From assembly GCF_030580655.1 (NCBI RefSeq), contig NZ_JAUQTB010000001.1, positions 310,001-374,000 of the forward strand: DNA of 64,000 nt. The letters run 5' to 3'. The position numbers and the translations under genes are program-made. This DNA is from Paenibacillus lacisoli (lineage in GTDB: Bacteria; Bacillota; Bacilli; Paenibacillales; Paenibacillaceae). Below, piece by piece: positions 51,939-61,185 of the stretch. Under the pieces are notes generated by a model. That model saw nothing but the letters and a program-made list of their open reading frames with translations, ran no database searches and was not told the origin of the DNA. The first letter of the stretch is position 1; each line of letters begins with the position of its first letter.

Positions 51939-53639
51939 TTATACTTTGAAACGCCCAATCTGCTGCTGCAGCTCTTCGGCCATTCTGGACAAGCCCATAG
52001 CGGAGGAAGCGATCTCTTCCATGGAAGCGAGCTGCTCTTCAGTCGCAGCCGATACATTCTCTGTACCATCTGCCGCCATTTCGGCGATCGCAGCAATTTC
52101 CTTGAAATTGGCCACAATTTCATCTGTACTCGCTGACATTTGCTGCGAACCAGCCGATACCTCTTCAATCTCGCTTGCAACCTTGTCGACCGATTCCAGG
52201 ATATCCTCGAAGGACAGACCTGCCTGCTGCACCGAATGCAATCCGGTTTCGATCTCGCGGCCGTTGCGGTTGACGGCTTCAAGTGCGTTCTGCGTATCTT
52301 TCTGGATCAATGTGACAAGTTCCGTGATCTGCTGGGCGGATTTCGAAGATTGTTCTGCCAGCTTGCCCACTTCCCCGGCAACGACAGCGAAACCTCGTCC
52401 ATGTTCAGCAGCACGGGCAGCTTCGATTGCAGCATTGAGAGCAAGAAGGTTCGTCTGTGTTGCTATAGCCGTAATGGCTTCAATAATATGTCCGATTTCG
52501 CCGGAACGCTCTCCCAAGCCGTTCATCAGCTCTTCCATAGAGACAACCGAACGGTGGATCGAGTCCATCTGCTGAACGGCTTCCTGGATCATCCGGTTAC
52601 CTTCTGCAGATTTGCTGTAAGCTTCCTGGGCGGATGCCGATACGTTTTGAGCGCGAATCGCAATCTGGTCGGCCCCGACCGACATTTCCTCCATCGATTG
52701 AGAGGATTTGTTGACAAGACGAGCCTGCTCGCTCGTTCCTTCAGCTACCTCCTGCACCACAACCGTAATCTGACGGGAAGCAGCACTATTCTGCTCTGCA
52801 CCCGCTGTTAACTCTTCGGAAGAAGCTACGACCTCGCTTGTCGTATCCGACACAGTCTGGATCAGGCTGCGCAGATTGGCTTTCATCGTATTAAAAGTCT
52901 GTGCCAGCTGCGCAATTTCATCGCGGTTCTTGAACATGATATCTTCCTCTGTCAAATCACCGTCAGCGATTCTGCTTGCTGAACGGCTTAGACGGATAAC
53001 CGGTTTGGAGATCGATTGAGAGATCAGGTAAGCGATCACCAGTCCAATGATGGTTGCCGCAATGCCCAGAATGAGCAGCAGCGTTTTCCCATCTAGATAG
53101 CTCTGAACGGCAACCGCAGATTTCTCCTTCGAGAGGGTGTTGTCCAGCTCAATAAGCTCCATAATCGTGTTGTTTGCATTCGTCCACATTTGATAGGACT
53201 CCTGATGCAGCTTGCTTGCACCATCAAAGTCATTGTCTTTCCCCGCGGTAATGACAGCAGGAATTTTAGCCAAGAAGAGATTGTAATTGCTGGTGAACTT
53301 TTGGTACAACTGTTTCTCTTCGTCCGTCGTAATCATATTTTCATACTGCTTCAGCTCATCGGCTGTTTTTTTCTGAGTAGCAGCAAACTCACCTTCAAGC
53401 TGCTTCACCGTACTCTCATTCGTCTCTACGATAATATTTAATGCGAGCCGTTCCAGATCGGAAATATCTCCATTCAAGCTGCCGAGCAGCGTTACACTGG
53501 GCATCCACTTATCGTTAATAGATCTGGTATTTGAACCGAGTACCTCCATTTTGAGAAGGCCTACTGTGCTCACCGCAATCAGAAAAGCCAGAATCAAGCC
53601 AAAACCGCCAAACAATTTTTTGCGAATCGTCATCTTCAT
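51939..53639 (-). CDS. methyl-accepting chemotaxis protein
   Basis: 566-residue chemoreceptor. N-terminal membrane segment ([19 protein letters not shown]), a four-helix-type extracytoplasmic sensor domain (~35-185), second membrane segment ([20 protein letters not shown]), HAMP, then a long cytoplasmic signalling domain with the hairpin tip [20 protein letters not shown] and [20 protein letters not shown]. Ligand unknown. A sigma-D-like -10 lies upstream. Divergent from a FlxA-like gene. Confidence 0.93.
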   Translation of the reverse strand: MKMTIRKKLFGGFGLILAFLIAVSTVGLLKMEVLGSNTRSINDKWMPSVTLLGSLNGDISDLERLALNIIVETNESTVKQLEGEFAATQKKTADELKQYENMITTDEEKQLYQKFTSNYNLFLAKIPAVITAGKDNDFDGASKLHQESYQMWTNANNTIMELIELDNTLSKEKSAVAVQSYLDGKTLLLILGIAATIIGLVIAYLISQSISKPVIRLSRSASRIADGDLTEEDIMFKNRDEIAQLAQTFNTMKANLRSLIQTVSDTTSEVVASSEELTAGAEQNSAASRQITVVVQEVAEGTSEQARLVNKSSQSMEEMSVGADQIAIRAQNVSASAQEAYSKSAEGNRMIQEAVQQMDSIHRSVVSMEELMNGLGERSGEIGHIIEAITAIATQTNLLALNAAIEAARAAEHGRGFAVVAGEVGKLAEQSSKSAQQITELVTLIQKDTQNALEAVNRNGREIETGLHSVQQAGLSFEDILESVDKVASEIEEVSAGSQQMSASTDEIVANFKEIAAIAEMAADGTENVSAATEEQLASMEEIASSAMGLSRMAEELQQQIGRFKV

Positions 53640-53758
53640 ACTTGCACGCTCCGATTACCCATAATTTTATATTTCTTTATCATATATCGACAATTTTCGA
53701 TAACATTTTTAGTTATTTTTCATATTTTTTCTATGTGGTAAACATTACCTTAAGTCTG

Positions 53759-53787
53759 CTATCGGTATTGTACCTTTACCTACTTTA
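53759..53787 (-). promoter_or_regulatory. Possible sigma-D promoter of the chemoreceptor gene
   Basis: Minus strand TAAA (53787-53784), 17 bases, ACCGATAG (53766-53759). The -10 matches GCCGATAA at 6 of 8; the spacing is two bases over the usual 15. Confidence 0.35.
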
Positions 53788-53835
53788 ATTTTCTATAAAT
53801 CTTTAAGTTATATAGGCTGCACCTTTTTGCCCTAC

Positions 53836-53863
53836 TAAAAATAAATGCTCGGGTAACCGATAT
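53836..53863 (+). promoter_or_regulatory. Possible sigma-D promoter of the FlxA-like gene
   Basis: TAAA (53836-53839), 16 bases, ACCGATAT (53856-53863). Matches the motility sigma-D pattern at 6 of 8 in the -10. It faces the chemoreceptor gene's element. Confidence 0.42.
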
Positions 53864-53891
53864 TAAATATGTATGGGATAATTATCCAAAA

Positions 53892-54680
53892 ATGGGTGAA
53901 AACATGATTAACTCGCTATCCCGCAGCTCCACATCCATTACTCCGCCAGCCATGACAGACACGGACAAAGAAATTCGGAATCTCATGCAGCAGAAGAGCA
54001 AGATCATGGAACAGATCCAGGATGTAAAGGCCAATGACAAACTCGATACCAAGACCAAAAGCGCCCGTATCAAAACCTTAACAGAAAATATGCAGCAGAT
54101 TGACGCGGAAATTTTGCAGAAGAAGGCGGAAGAACAGGAGGAGAAAAACAAAAACAAACAGCAGTCCAGCACGGCTGAGCAGGAGTCCTCCAGACCATCC
54201 GAACTAACCGACCCTGTAAGCAGCCAGCAGCTGCTGACAAACGGGCTGCAATATAATCAGCTGGGGAAGCTTGTAGGCATGCGCAATCAGGCGAATCACA
54301 CCATCCAGACTATTGAAGGTGAACTTCAAAATGGACGGCTGCTCTATGAGAATACAGCTGATCCAGACGGGGCTAAGTCCGTCATGCTCGCCAACGCGGA
54401 GCGCACTGTCTTTCAGAAAAAGCGGGAAAGTATTCAGGACGTGAAAGTCACAGTTCATCGGATCGAAGGTAAAATGAACGATATTCTGCAGGACATCCAC
54501 GATACTCAAAAAAAAGCCGGGGTTACAAACTCTCCTGCGAATATTAATAGCCAGACTGATACAAACGATTCACCAGAGACCGGCAATCCTGATCCAAACG
54601 ATGAAATAACAGATCCGGAACAGAGAGACACCCGATCTCACAAGACGAGCACCAAAACCTCCATTGACATTCGTGTCTAA
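53892..54680 (+). CDS. FlxA-like coiled-coil protein
   Basis: About 260 residues. Residues ~25-95 form a charged coiled coil (EIRNLMQQKSKIMEQIQDVK) of the FlxA-like type, and residues ~125-210 form a second helical part. The C-terminal ~50 residues are Asn/Asp/Pro/Thr-rich and probably disordered. No signal or membrane segment. Starts at ATG 53892 or 53904; neither has a strong ribosome site. Sigma-D-like promoter upstream. E. coli FlxA is flagellar-regulon linked; here function is unproven. Confidence 0.65.
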   Translation: MGENMINSLSRSSTSITPPAMTDTDKEIRNLMQQKSKIMEQIQDVKANDKLDTKTKSARIKTLTENMQQIDAEILQKKAEEQEEKNKNKQQSSTAEQESSRPSELTDPVSSQQLLTNGLQYNQLGKLVGMRNQANHTIQTIEGELQNGRLLYENTADPDGAKSVMLANAERTVFQKKRESIQDVKVTVHRIEGKMNDILQDIHDTQKKAGVTNSPANINSQTDTNDSPETGNPDPNDEITDPEQRDTRSHKTSTKTSIDIRV

Positions 54681-54706
54681 GATTTTACATACAGAAACAG
54701 ACAGCA

Positions 54707-54749
54707 AAAAACGCTGTGCAGGATGTTCTCCTCCTTGCGCAGCGTTTTT
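54707..54749. terminator. Bidirectional terminator between the FlxA-like gene and spo0A
   Basis: AAAAACGCTGtGCA pairs with TGCgCAGCGTTTTT across a 15-base loop. Convergent genes. Confidence 0.83.
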
Positions 54750-54787
54750 ATATTGCTGGTTATTTCGCGTAACTACTCCTTACCCTT

Positions 54788-55591
54788 TCAAGAGACTTTA
54801 TTTTCAATCCGCAGCTTGTCGGCCACCATGGCAATAAATTCTGAATTCGTAGGCTTCGATTTGCTGATGTTGATTGTATAGCCGAACAGGTGACTAATAC
54901 TATCGATGTTACCGCGTGTCCAGGCGACCTCGATCGCATGACGAATGGCGCGTTCGACACGGGAAGGCGTTGTCTTAAATTTTTCGGCAATGGCCGGGTA
55001 CAGGGTTTTGGTGATCGCACCCAAAATTTCGATATTATTATATACCATTGTTATTGCTTCACGCAGGTACTGATAGCCTTTGATATGTGCTGGAACACCA
55101 ATTTCGTGAATAATGGAAGTTATACTGGCATCGAGATTTTTACTTTTACCCAGCGGTACGACATTCGACTTGGAGGTGGACAAAATGGATGAGCTTGAGC
55201 TCATGGACTGTATACCTACCAGTTGACGGACCCGATTAGCAAGAACCTCCATATCAAAAGGCTTTAGAATATAATAAGAAGCTCCGAGCTGCACAGCACG
55301 TTGGGTAATGTTCTCCTGACCGAATGCAGTCAACATAATGATTTTGGGCTGGGGAGACAGGTTCATGTCACGCAGACGCTCAAGCACACCCAATCCGTCC
55401 AGATGAGGCATAATGATATCAAGAATCAACACGTCAGGGACTTTGCGAGCATTATTAATGTGCTGTAATACTTCCTCACCATTAAAAGCAATCCCTGTGA
55501 CCTCCATATCTTCCTGCTCTGAAATATATTCAGCAAGCAAATTCGTGAACTCCCGGTTATCATCAGCCAACAGTACCTCGATTTTGTGCAT
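54788..55591 (-). CDS. spo0A: sporulation master regulator Spo0A
   Basis: Response regulator that starts sporulation. 267 residues. Receiver: acidic pocket LADDNREF, phospho-acceptor Asp in [12 protein letters not shown], Lys in YILKPFD. Spo0A-type DNA-binding domain: [20 protein letters not shown] and [20 protein letters not shown] recognition helix, both as in the conserved family. Downstream of spoIVB as in Bacillus. Its upstream region has a sigma-H-like promoter and two 0A boxes. Confidence 0.97.
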   Translation of the reverse strand: MHKIEVLLADDNREFTNLLAEYISEQEDMEVTGIAFNGEEVLQHINNARKVPDVLILDIIMPHLDGLGVLERLRDMNLSPQPKIIMLTAFGQENITQRAVQLGASYYILKPFDMEVLANRVRQLVGIQSMSSSSSILSTSKSNVVPLGKSKNLDASITSIIHEIGVPAHIKGYQYLREAITMVYNNIEILGAITKTLYPAIAEKFKTTPSRVERAIRHAIEVAWTRGNIDSISHLFGYTINISKSKPTNSEFIAMVADKLRIENKVS

Positions 55592-55653
55592 TGCATTTCC
55601 TCCTTATATTCTCAATGAATGGATAGTTTCAGTCGCTCTTTTCTAGTTTATAT

Positions 55654-55687
55654 TTTCGACATGCCGATTTAAATTCCTTCTGTCGAA
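55654..55687 (-). promoter_or_regulatory. sigma-H promoter and two 0A boxes of spo0A
   Basis: Minus strand GAAGGAATT (55680-55672), 11 bases, GTCGAAA (55660-55654): a full -35 and near-full -10 match to sigma-H. A 0A box TGTCGAA (55661-55655, minus) overlaps the -10, and a second TGTCGAA on the plus strand (55681-55687) abuts the -35. This suggests Spo0A~P acts on its own gene. Confidence 0.62.
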
Positions 55688-55822
55688 AATTATTTTTATT
55701 TATTTTTTTAAATGATTGCTATATAATTAATAATTTGCAACATGATCTGATTCTTTTCCCTATGGCTCGACAAATTATTATGGTATGTACCCCGTTCGGG
55801 ATCTTCTGTTACTATGCTAAAC

Positions 55823-55854
55823 AAAAAGTCTTAAGGCTAACTCGCCTTAAGACT
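55823..55854 (-). terminator. spoIVB terminator containing the stop codon
   Basis: AGTCTTAAGGC/GCCTTAAGACT, an 11-bp perfect stem with a six-base loop. On the minus strand the spoIVB stop TAG (55839-55837) straddles the end of the loop and the first base of the descending stem arm, followed by five T. Confidence 0.82.
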
Positions 55855-57174
55855 GGTTGGTGCTTGTTGATCTTTGAGCATGACGCCCGCATCCTGCAGC
55901 ATCCATTCAATGAAGCAGCCGTACCCTGATTTAGGATCGTTCACGAAAACGTGGGTAACCGCTCCGATCAGCTTGCCATTCTGAATGATCGGGCTGCCGC
56001 TCATCCCTTGTACGATACCTCCGGTCTTGTCGATCAGCTTCTCATCACTAATTCGAAGCACAATCCCTTTGGTAGCTGGTTTATCCTGATGAGAGACATG
56101 AACAATTTCCACCCTATATCGCTGAACCTTCTGACCGTCCACCACCGTCAGGATCTCTGCCGGCCCTTCTTTTACTTCACTCGCTAATGCAACAGGAATT
56201 GGTTTTGGATACAGACTGTGATTCGGTTCTTCCGTCATTTTGCCGAAGATGCCGAAATGCGTATTGCGTTCAATATTGCCAAGTGTCTTGCTTTCTTTAA
56301 CAAAGTTTGCCCGCTTCTCTCCAGGATCTCCGCTTTCGCTCTTAGAAATTGAAGTTACATTGGACTGAACGATCTCACCGCTTCCAACAACGATAGGAGT
56401 CTGAGTGTTCATGTCTGTGATGACATGCCCCAGAGCGCCATACACACCCTGATCAGGAGCGTAGAACGTCAACGTTCCGACACCTGCCGCTGAATTACGA
56501 ACATAAAGTCCAAGCCGCCAGGCACGATCTTCCTGATCATATTCAGGCAGAAGCTCTGTCTGCACCTTTTTACCGTTTCGCTCCAGGGTAACCTTTAATG
56601 GCTTTTTACTTGTCCCCGACTGCTCGATGGTACCCGATATTAATGCTAAGTCGTTAACTTTACTGCCATTAATGTGGGTAATCAGATCACCGAGACGAAT
56701 TCCTGCACCTTCACCTGGAGATACGCTGGAGCGATTGTCACCGCTTTTCACTAAATGATGACCTACAACAAGAAGACCTGCTGATTTGACCTTAACGCCA
56801 ATCGTCTGTCCGCCTGGAAATACCCTAAGGTCGGGTACCACATGCACATTCACTGTTTTGAGAGGAATACTGCCAAACAGCTTTAATTTTAACTGTGCCT
56901 GCCCGCTGTGCTGGGGAGTAAGCTGCACCGGGGACTTGAGGGACACGCGGGTAAAATGGTCTGCGGAGCCGTTGACTTGAAGAACATCAGGATGATCCAC
57001 CTGAATCTGAGCCTGTACCGGAACGGCTGCCTGCAGCTGGGCAGGCTGCCCTTTGATCAGATTCATTTCATCAGGCCAAGAGAACACACTTTGAACAGTC
57101 GACCGGGTACCCAGACAGCATAAAAAAAGAATGAGTACAACAACGGGCACAAACTTCCTGAGGTTGGAGTTCAA
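55837..57174 (-). CDS. spoIVB: SpoIVB signalling serine peptidase
   Basis: Secreted from the forespore, SpoIVB cuts SpoIVFA and so triggers pro-sigma-K processing. 445 residues: N-terminal membrane anchor/signal, PDZ domain around 140-200 (GIRLGDLITHINGSKV), then the S55 peptidase domain with His in GALGHVITD and catalytic Ser394 in GMSGSPI. A sigma-G-like promoter is possible upstream (57240-57269). Confidence 0.95.
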   Translation of the reverse strand: MNSNLRKFVPVVVLILFLCCLGTRSTVQSVFSWPDEMNLIKGQPAQLQAAVPVQAQIQVDHPDVLQVNGSADHFTRVSLKSPVQLTPQHSGQAQLKLKLFGSIPLKTVNVHVVPDLRVFPGGQTIGVKVKSAGLLVVGHHLVKSGDNRSSVSPGEGAGIRLGDLITHINGSKVNDLALISGTIEQSGTSKKPLKVTLERNGKKVQTELLPEYDQEDRAWRLGLYVRNSAAGVGTLTFYAPDQGVYGALGHVITDMNTQTPIVVGSGEIVQSNVTSISKSESGDPGEKRANFVKESKTLGNIERNTHFGIFGKMTEEPNHSLYPKPIPVALASEVKEGPAEILTVVDGQKVQRYRVEIVHVSHQDKPATKGIVLRISDEKLIDKTGGIVQGMSGSPIIQNGKLIGAVTHVFVNDPKSGYGCFIEWMLQDAGVMLKDQQAPTSLKAS

Positions 57175-57239
57175 TGGCTGTCACGCTCCCTTTGCTTCAT
57201 TCGCTTGACGAGTAAAGGTGGTCGCCAATTGCGTACCTA

Positions 57240-57269
57240 TAACATAACCCTGCCCTCAGGCTTTTATTA
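57240..57269 (-). promoter_or_regulatory. Possible sigma-G promoter of spoIVB
   Basis: Minus strand TAATA (57269-57265), 18 bases, TATGTTA (57246-57240): one mismatch in each box. spoIVB is sigma-G-dependent in Bacillus. Confidence 0.35.
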
Positions 57270-57297
57270 CTGTCAAACATTACGCCAGCCGCTGTTC

Positions 57298-59016
57298 TCA
57301 GCCTTTTTTGGCTTCCGCAAGATTAAGCATTTCCTGAGCATGATGAAGTGTTTTTTCGGTAATTTCCACACCGCCGAGCATCCGTGCAAGTTCTTTTACA
57401 CGTCCATCTTCACTTAAGGCTTCAACCTGTGTCATGGTACGCTCTTCCACGACGTTCTTCTCAATCAAATACTGATGATCCGCCATACAGGCCACCTGAG
57501 GCAGGTGAGTAATGGAAAAGACCTGACAGGTGGACGAGAGGCGGTACAGCTTCTCCGCAATGGACTGGGCTGCACGTCCGCTGACCCCCGTATCCACTTC
57601 ATCGAAGATTAATACAGGGATCTGATCATGCTGGGCGAAAATACTCTTCATGGCAAGCATGATGCGTGACATTTCGCCGCCTGAAGCAATTTTGGCTAGT
57701 GGACGAAGCGGCTCACCAGGATTGGCTGAGATGAGAAATTCTACGTTATCAATCCCCTGCTTGGTCGGCCGCACCTTCCGGTCATGCCACAGATAACCCC
57801 GCGGATCCTCCAAAGGTTCGATCTGTACTCTTAGAGAAGTCCGCTGCATTTGCAGATCTTGAAGCTCTCTCTCCACCTGTGCAGCCAATTCTTCCGCACA
57901 TGCTCTTCTGGTTTCCGTCAGCTCATCCCCCGCAAGCAGGAGCTTCTCCAGCAGTTCATTGCGCTGGCTGCTCAGCTTCTCCAGGCGTTCGTCTTTGTTC
58001 TCCAGCTGGTCGGTTTCACGATGGATCTGCTCAAAATACGTCAGAATTTCATCGATGCTGTCTCCATATTTGCGCTGCAGACCGTGAATCAAATTGAGGC
58101 GAACTTCCACTTCTTCAAGACGTGCAGGGTTAAACTCAATGTTCTCGCGGTAATCGCGTAGCTGAAATGCTGCATCCTCAAGCTGATAAAAAGCGGATTG
58201 CAGCTGGTCAACGATAGGTTGAAGACCCTTGGAATCATAACGGCTGATATCATTTAACCGGCTTAAGGCGAGGCTCACAGCATCAAGCCCCTCAGGCCCA
58301 TACAGAATTTCATAAGCACCCGATACCGAATCCATCATTTTCTCACTATGTGATAGCTTCACCCGTTCTTCGGTAAGTAATTCATCCTCACCCGACTTCA
58401 GCTGAGCAGCTGCAATCTCTTCCAGCTGGAACCGATACATATCGAGCAACTGATAGGATTTCTGACTGGTCTCCTGCAGCTCCCGCAGCTCACGTTCCAC
58501 CTTAACAAATTCCCCATACTGCTGACGGTACTTTTCCTTGACCGGCCGAATTAACGGATCACCATACGTATCAAGCAGTGCCAAGTGACGATCTGAACGC
58601 AGCAGACTCTGATGCTCGTGCTGACCATGAATGTTAATCAGCTGCTCCCCGACATCACGCAGCATGCTCTGGTTAACCATCTGCCCATTGATTCTTGAAG
58701 TGCTCTTGCCCTGCGTGTTCAATTCACGACGTATAATGAGGTATTCATCACGGTTGGCTTTGATGCCGAGCTGATCGAGGGTATCCCATACCGGATGCTG
58801 AGGGGAAAGCTCGAACATGGCTTCCATCTCAGCCTTATCGCAGCCATAGCGGATAAGGTCCGCTGATCCCCTTCCTCCTGCAATTAGACCTAATGCGTCA
58901 ATAATTATAGATTTACCCGCACCTGTCTCACCCGTAAGAACGTGAAAACCCGGGTAAAAATGCACATCCACAGCTTCCACGACTGCCAAATTTCGTATCG
59001 ATAAACTGACCAACAT
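57298..59016 (-). CDS. recN: DNA repair protein RecN
   Basis: SMC-like ATPase in double-strand break repair. 572 residues: Walker A GETGAGKSII (~residue 30), long coiled coil (150-400), Walker B VLIFDEVDTGVSG, and signature IASGGEMSRIMLAM. It follows argR by 26 bases, the Bacillus order. Confidence 0.96.
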   Translation of the reverse strand: MLVSLSIRNLAVVEAVDVHFYPGFHVLTGETGAGKSIIIDALGLIAGGRGSADLIRYGCDKAEMEAMFELSPQHPVWDTLDQLGIKANRDEYLIIRRELNTQGKSTSRINGQMVNQSMLRDVGEQLINIHGQHEHQSLLRSDRHLALLDTYGDPLIRPVKEKYRQQYGEFVKVERELRELQETSQKSYQLLDMYRFQLEEIAAAQLKSGEDELLTEERVKLSHSEKMMDSVSGAYEILYGPEGLDAVSLALSRLNDISRYDSKGLQPIVDQLQSAFYQLEDAAFQLRDYRENIEFNPARLEEVEVRLNLIHGLQRKYGDSIDEILTYFEQIHRETDQLENKDERLEKLSSQRNELLEKLLLAGDELTETRRACAEELAAQVERELQDLQMQRTSLRVQIEPLEDPRGYLWHDRKVRPTKQGIDNVEFLISANPGEPLRPLAKIASGGEMSRIMLAMKSIFAQHDQIPVLIFDEVDTGVSGRAAQSIAEKLYRLSSTCQVFSITHLPQVACMADHQYLIEKNVVEERTMTQVEALSEDGRVKELARMLGGVEITEKTLHHAQEMLNLAEAKKG

Positions 59017-59042
59017 GGTAACAAGCTCCCTTCAAGTAAAAC

Positions 59043-59492
59043 CTAAGAAATATAGCTCATAATTTGACTCATCACAGTTGTACTGTTATCCGGAGTCCGG
59101 CAGATGATCAGAATGGTATCGTCACCGCTGATAGTACCCATAATTTCAGGCCATTCGATGTTGTCCAGCAGTGCAGCAATAGAATTCGCCGTGCCCGGCA
59201 GGCACTTCATTACCAACAGATTACCCGTATAATCAATGTGTAAAAAGTTATCCACCAAAGCCCGTTTAAGCTTACTTACCGGGTTGTAACGCTGGTCTGT
59301 GGGCAGCGAGTACTTATAGCGGCCATCATCCATCGGAACCTTGATCAGCAGCAGCTCCTTAATATCTCGGGACACGGTTGCCTGAGTTACCTGAAAACCC
59401 GAATCACGCAGCGCTTCTACCAATTCATCCTGAGTCTCAATTTCCTTCTGAGTAATAATTTCCCGAATTTTGATATGACGTTGTCCTTTCAT
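59043..59492 (-). CDS. argR: arginine repressor ArgR/AhrC
   Basis: Hexameric arginine-binding regulator, 149 residues. Winged-helix N-terminus ([38 protein letters not shown]), C-terminal arginine-binding domain with [11 protein letters not shown] and [12 protein letters not shown]. The ATG at 59492 has GGGGGG upstream; a seven-codon longer frame is unsupported. Confidence 0.95.
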   Translation of the reverse strand: MKGQRHIKIREIITQKEIETQDELVEALRDSGFQVTQATVSRDIKELLLIKVPMDDGRYKYSLPTDQRYNPVSKLKRALVDNFLHIDYTGNLLVMKCLPGTANSIAALLDNIEWPEIMGTISGDDTILIICRTPDNSTTVMSQIMSYIS

Positions 59493-59530
59493 AAAAAGCC
59501 CCCCGTACAGCATGTTAGTTTATAGTAAAG

Positions 59531-60007
59531 TCAGAATACGTCTTCTGTGTAGTCCTCATGATCAGCAAGCACGATTCGGCGGATGTTCCCCTGCTCACAA
59601 TCCACATAGAGCAGACCTGCGCAGGCAGGATACATCAAAAGATAAGGCAAAAGCTTGTCCCTGATCTCAGGTCCGGTGAATGTCAAAGATGCCCGCCGCT
59701 TCGCTACCTTAACCAGGTAGGTCTCATCTTCGCTCATCGCAACAAAGTCAATATACAGGCGGCTGTATACCATGTCCTGATTCGAGATAAATGCCAAAGG
59801 GATCCGAACTTTTCCTCCTACGACTTCATAACCCTCTTCCTCCAGCAATTGAACCGCCGGATGATCCTCAATCTCTTCATTGATCAGCGGGAAATCTGGC
59901 AGTGTGACCGGATCAGTCATCAGCCATTTGCGCAGTCCGTTAAGGATCCACACGATAAGAAGCAATACAATAACAAACATGAGTATTCTGTCATAATGCG
60001 CTTCCAT
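59531..60007 (-). CDS. hypothetical membrane-anchored protein, 158 residues
   Basis: An N-terminal membrane segment (ILMFVIVLLLIVWIL, about 8-25), then ~130 soluble residues of mixed alpha/beta look (GKVRIPLAFISNQDMVYSRL; RRASLTFTGPEIRDKLLPYL). No family recognised. It lies between tlyA and argR, where B. subtilis has no gene, with a promoter upstream (60071-60100). A LexA-like palindrome lies about 60 bases further upstream of that promoter. Confidence 0.78.
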   Translation of the reverse strand: MEAHYDRILMFVIVLLLIVWILNGLRKWLMTDPVTLPDFPLINEEIEDHPAVQLLEEEGYEVVGGKVRIPLAFISNQDMVYSRLYIDFVAMSEDETYLVKVAKRRASLTFTGPEIRDKLLPYLLMYPACAGLLYVDCEQGNIRRIVLADHEDYTEDVF

Positions 60008-60070
60008 CCTATCACCCCGTGATTATTATGCGAGGCCGTCTGTGGTACTTTCTGATAAAGAAGACTCTTT

Positions 60071-60100
60071 ATTATAATTATTAGCATACTGCCTGTGCAA
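60071..60100 (-). promoter_or_regulatory. Sigma-A promoter upstream of orf158-argR-recN
   Basis: Minus strand TTGCAC (60100-60095), 18 bases, TATAAT (60076-60071). About 64 bases before the 158-residue gene. Confidence 0.6.
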
Positions 60101-60157
60101 CTTACATCCTTCATGTAACTTCTATGTAATAACTAATTTGTGACATTGATGTGAAAG

Positions 60158-60169
60158 GAACGTTTGTTC
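60158..60169. promoter_or_regulatory. LexA-box-like palindrome
   Basis: GAACGTTTGTTC on the plus strand, flanked by G and C to give GGAAC-N4-GTTCC. It matches the Firmicute SOS-box arms (GAAC-N4-GTTC). It is 58 bases before the -35 of the promoter at 60071-60100. Confidence 0.38.
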
Positions 60170-60242
60170 CTATTTAATCATGAATCCGCTCAGAAATCAA
60201 TCTTCATGTTCTCAAATGGATTATCCTTTCTCATAAAATGCA

Positions 60243-60273
60243 GAAAAGACTCCCGCCTGAAGCGGGAGTCTTT
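60243..60273 (-). terminator. Terminator of tlyA
   Basis: AAAGACTCCCGC/GCGGGAGTCTTT stem with a CTGAA loop, followed by TTTTCT on the minus strand; 14 bases past the stop. Confidence 0.88.
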
Positions 60274-60286
60274 CCCTTCAATCTAG

Positions 60287-61150
60287 TTATTTATACTTCG
60301 CTGGCTTGCCGACAAACGTCTGTCCGGCTTCTTCAACGACACGCCGGATCTGCTCATCCAGAGATTCTGCTGTCTGGCCATCCTCCTGCACTGTCTGTGC
60401 TTCTTCAGCTCTAAGCTGCCAGTGAGCGAGAAATTCAATATTCCCTTCGCCTCCCGTTATAGGGGAGAACGTGAGGCCTTCCAGTGACAAACCAAGACCA
60501 TCTGCAAACGTCAGCACGTTCTCCAGCACTTCACGATGGGTTGAAGCCTCCCGTACGACGCCGGATTTACCTACCTTCTCACGGCCTGCCTCGAACTGAG
60601 GCTTAATCAGTGCCGCAATGTCTGCCGGTCTCTTCAGCAGTGCTACCAGCGGCGGCAAAATGATCCGCAAGGAAATGAAAGAAACATCAATACTGGCAAA
60701 GTTAGGCTCAGGTCCCTGCAAATCTTCGGGAGTCATATAACGGAAATTTGTTCGCTCCATAACATTAACCCGCTCGTCGTTGCGCAGGGACCAGTCCAGC
60801 TGGTTGTAACCCACATCAATAGCATACACATAAGATGCCCCGTGCTGAAGCGCACAATCCGTAAAACCGCCGGTCGAAGAACCGATATCCAGCATGACCC
60901 GGTCCGCCATATCCAGGCCAAAATGCCGGATTGCCTTCTCCAGCTTTAAGCCGCCGCGGCTGACATAAGGGTGCACCGCCCCTTTGACGCGCAGCGCACT
61001 TTCGCGGGGAATTTTACTCCCCGCCTTATCTACAGGCATATCATCGACCAGCACTAAGCCGGCCATGATGGCTGCCTTTGCTTTCTCTCGGCTTTCAAAA
61101 AAACCCTGCTCGACGAGCAGCACGTCTATTCTTTCTTTGGATGATGACAT
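60287..61150 (-). CDS. tlyA: TlyA-family rRNA 2'-O-methyltransferase (YqxC)
   Basis: 287 residues: an N-terminal S4 RNA-binding domain (RIDVLLVEQGFFESREKAKA) and an FtsJ-like SAM methyltransferase domain (VMLDIGSSTGGFTDCALQHG, the SAM motif; YAIDVGYNQLDW). Family members 2'-O-methylate rRNA cytidines. Between dxs and argR as yqxC in B. subtilis. The Lys-poor C-terminal ~30 residues are acidic. Confidence 0.9.
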   Translation of the reverse strand: MSSSKERIDVLLVEQGFFESREKAKAAIMAGLVLVDDMPVDKAGSKIPRESALRVKGAVHPYVSRGGLKLEKAIRHFGLDMADRVMLDIGSSTGGFTDCALQHGASYVYAIDVGYNQLDWSLRNDERVNVMERTNFRYMTPEDLQGPEPNFASIDVSFISLRIILPPLVALLKRPADIAALIKPQFEAGREKVGKSGVVREASTHREVLENVLTFADGLGLSLEGLTFSPITGGEGNIEFLAHWQLRAEEAQTVQEDGQTAESLDEQIRRVVEEAGQTFVGKPAKYK

Positions 61151-61185
61151 GTGGCTCTCCTATATTTCCTCGATTTCGATCCGCT

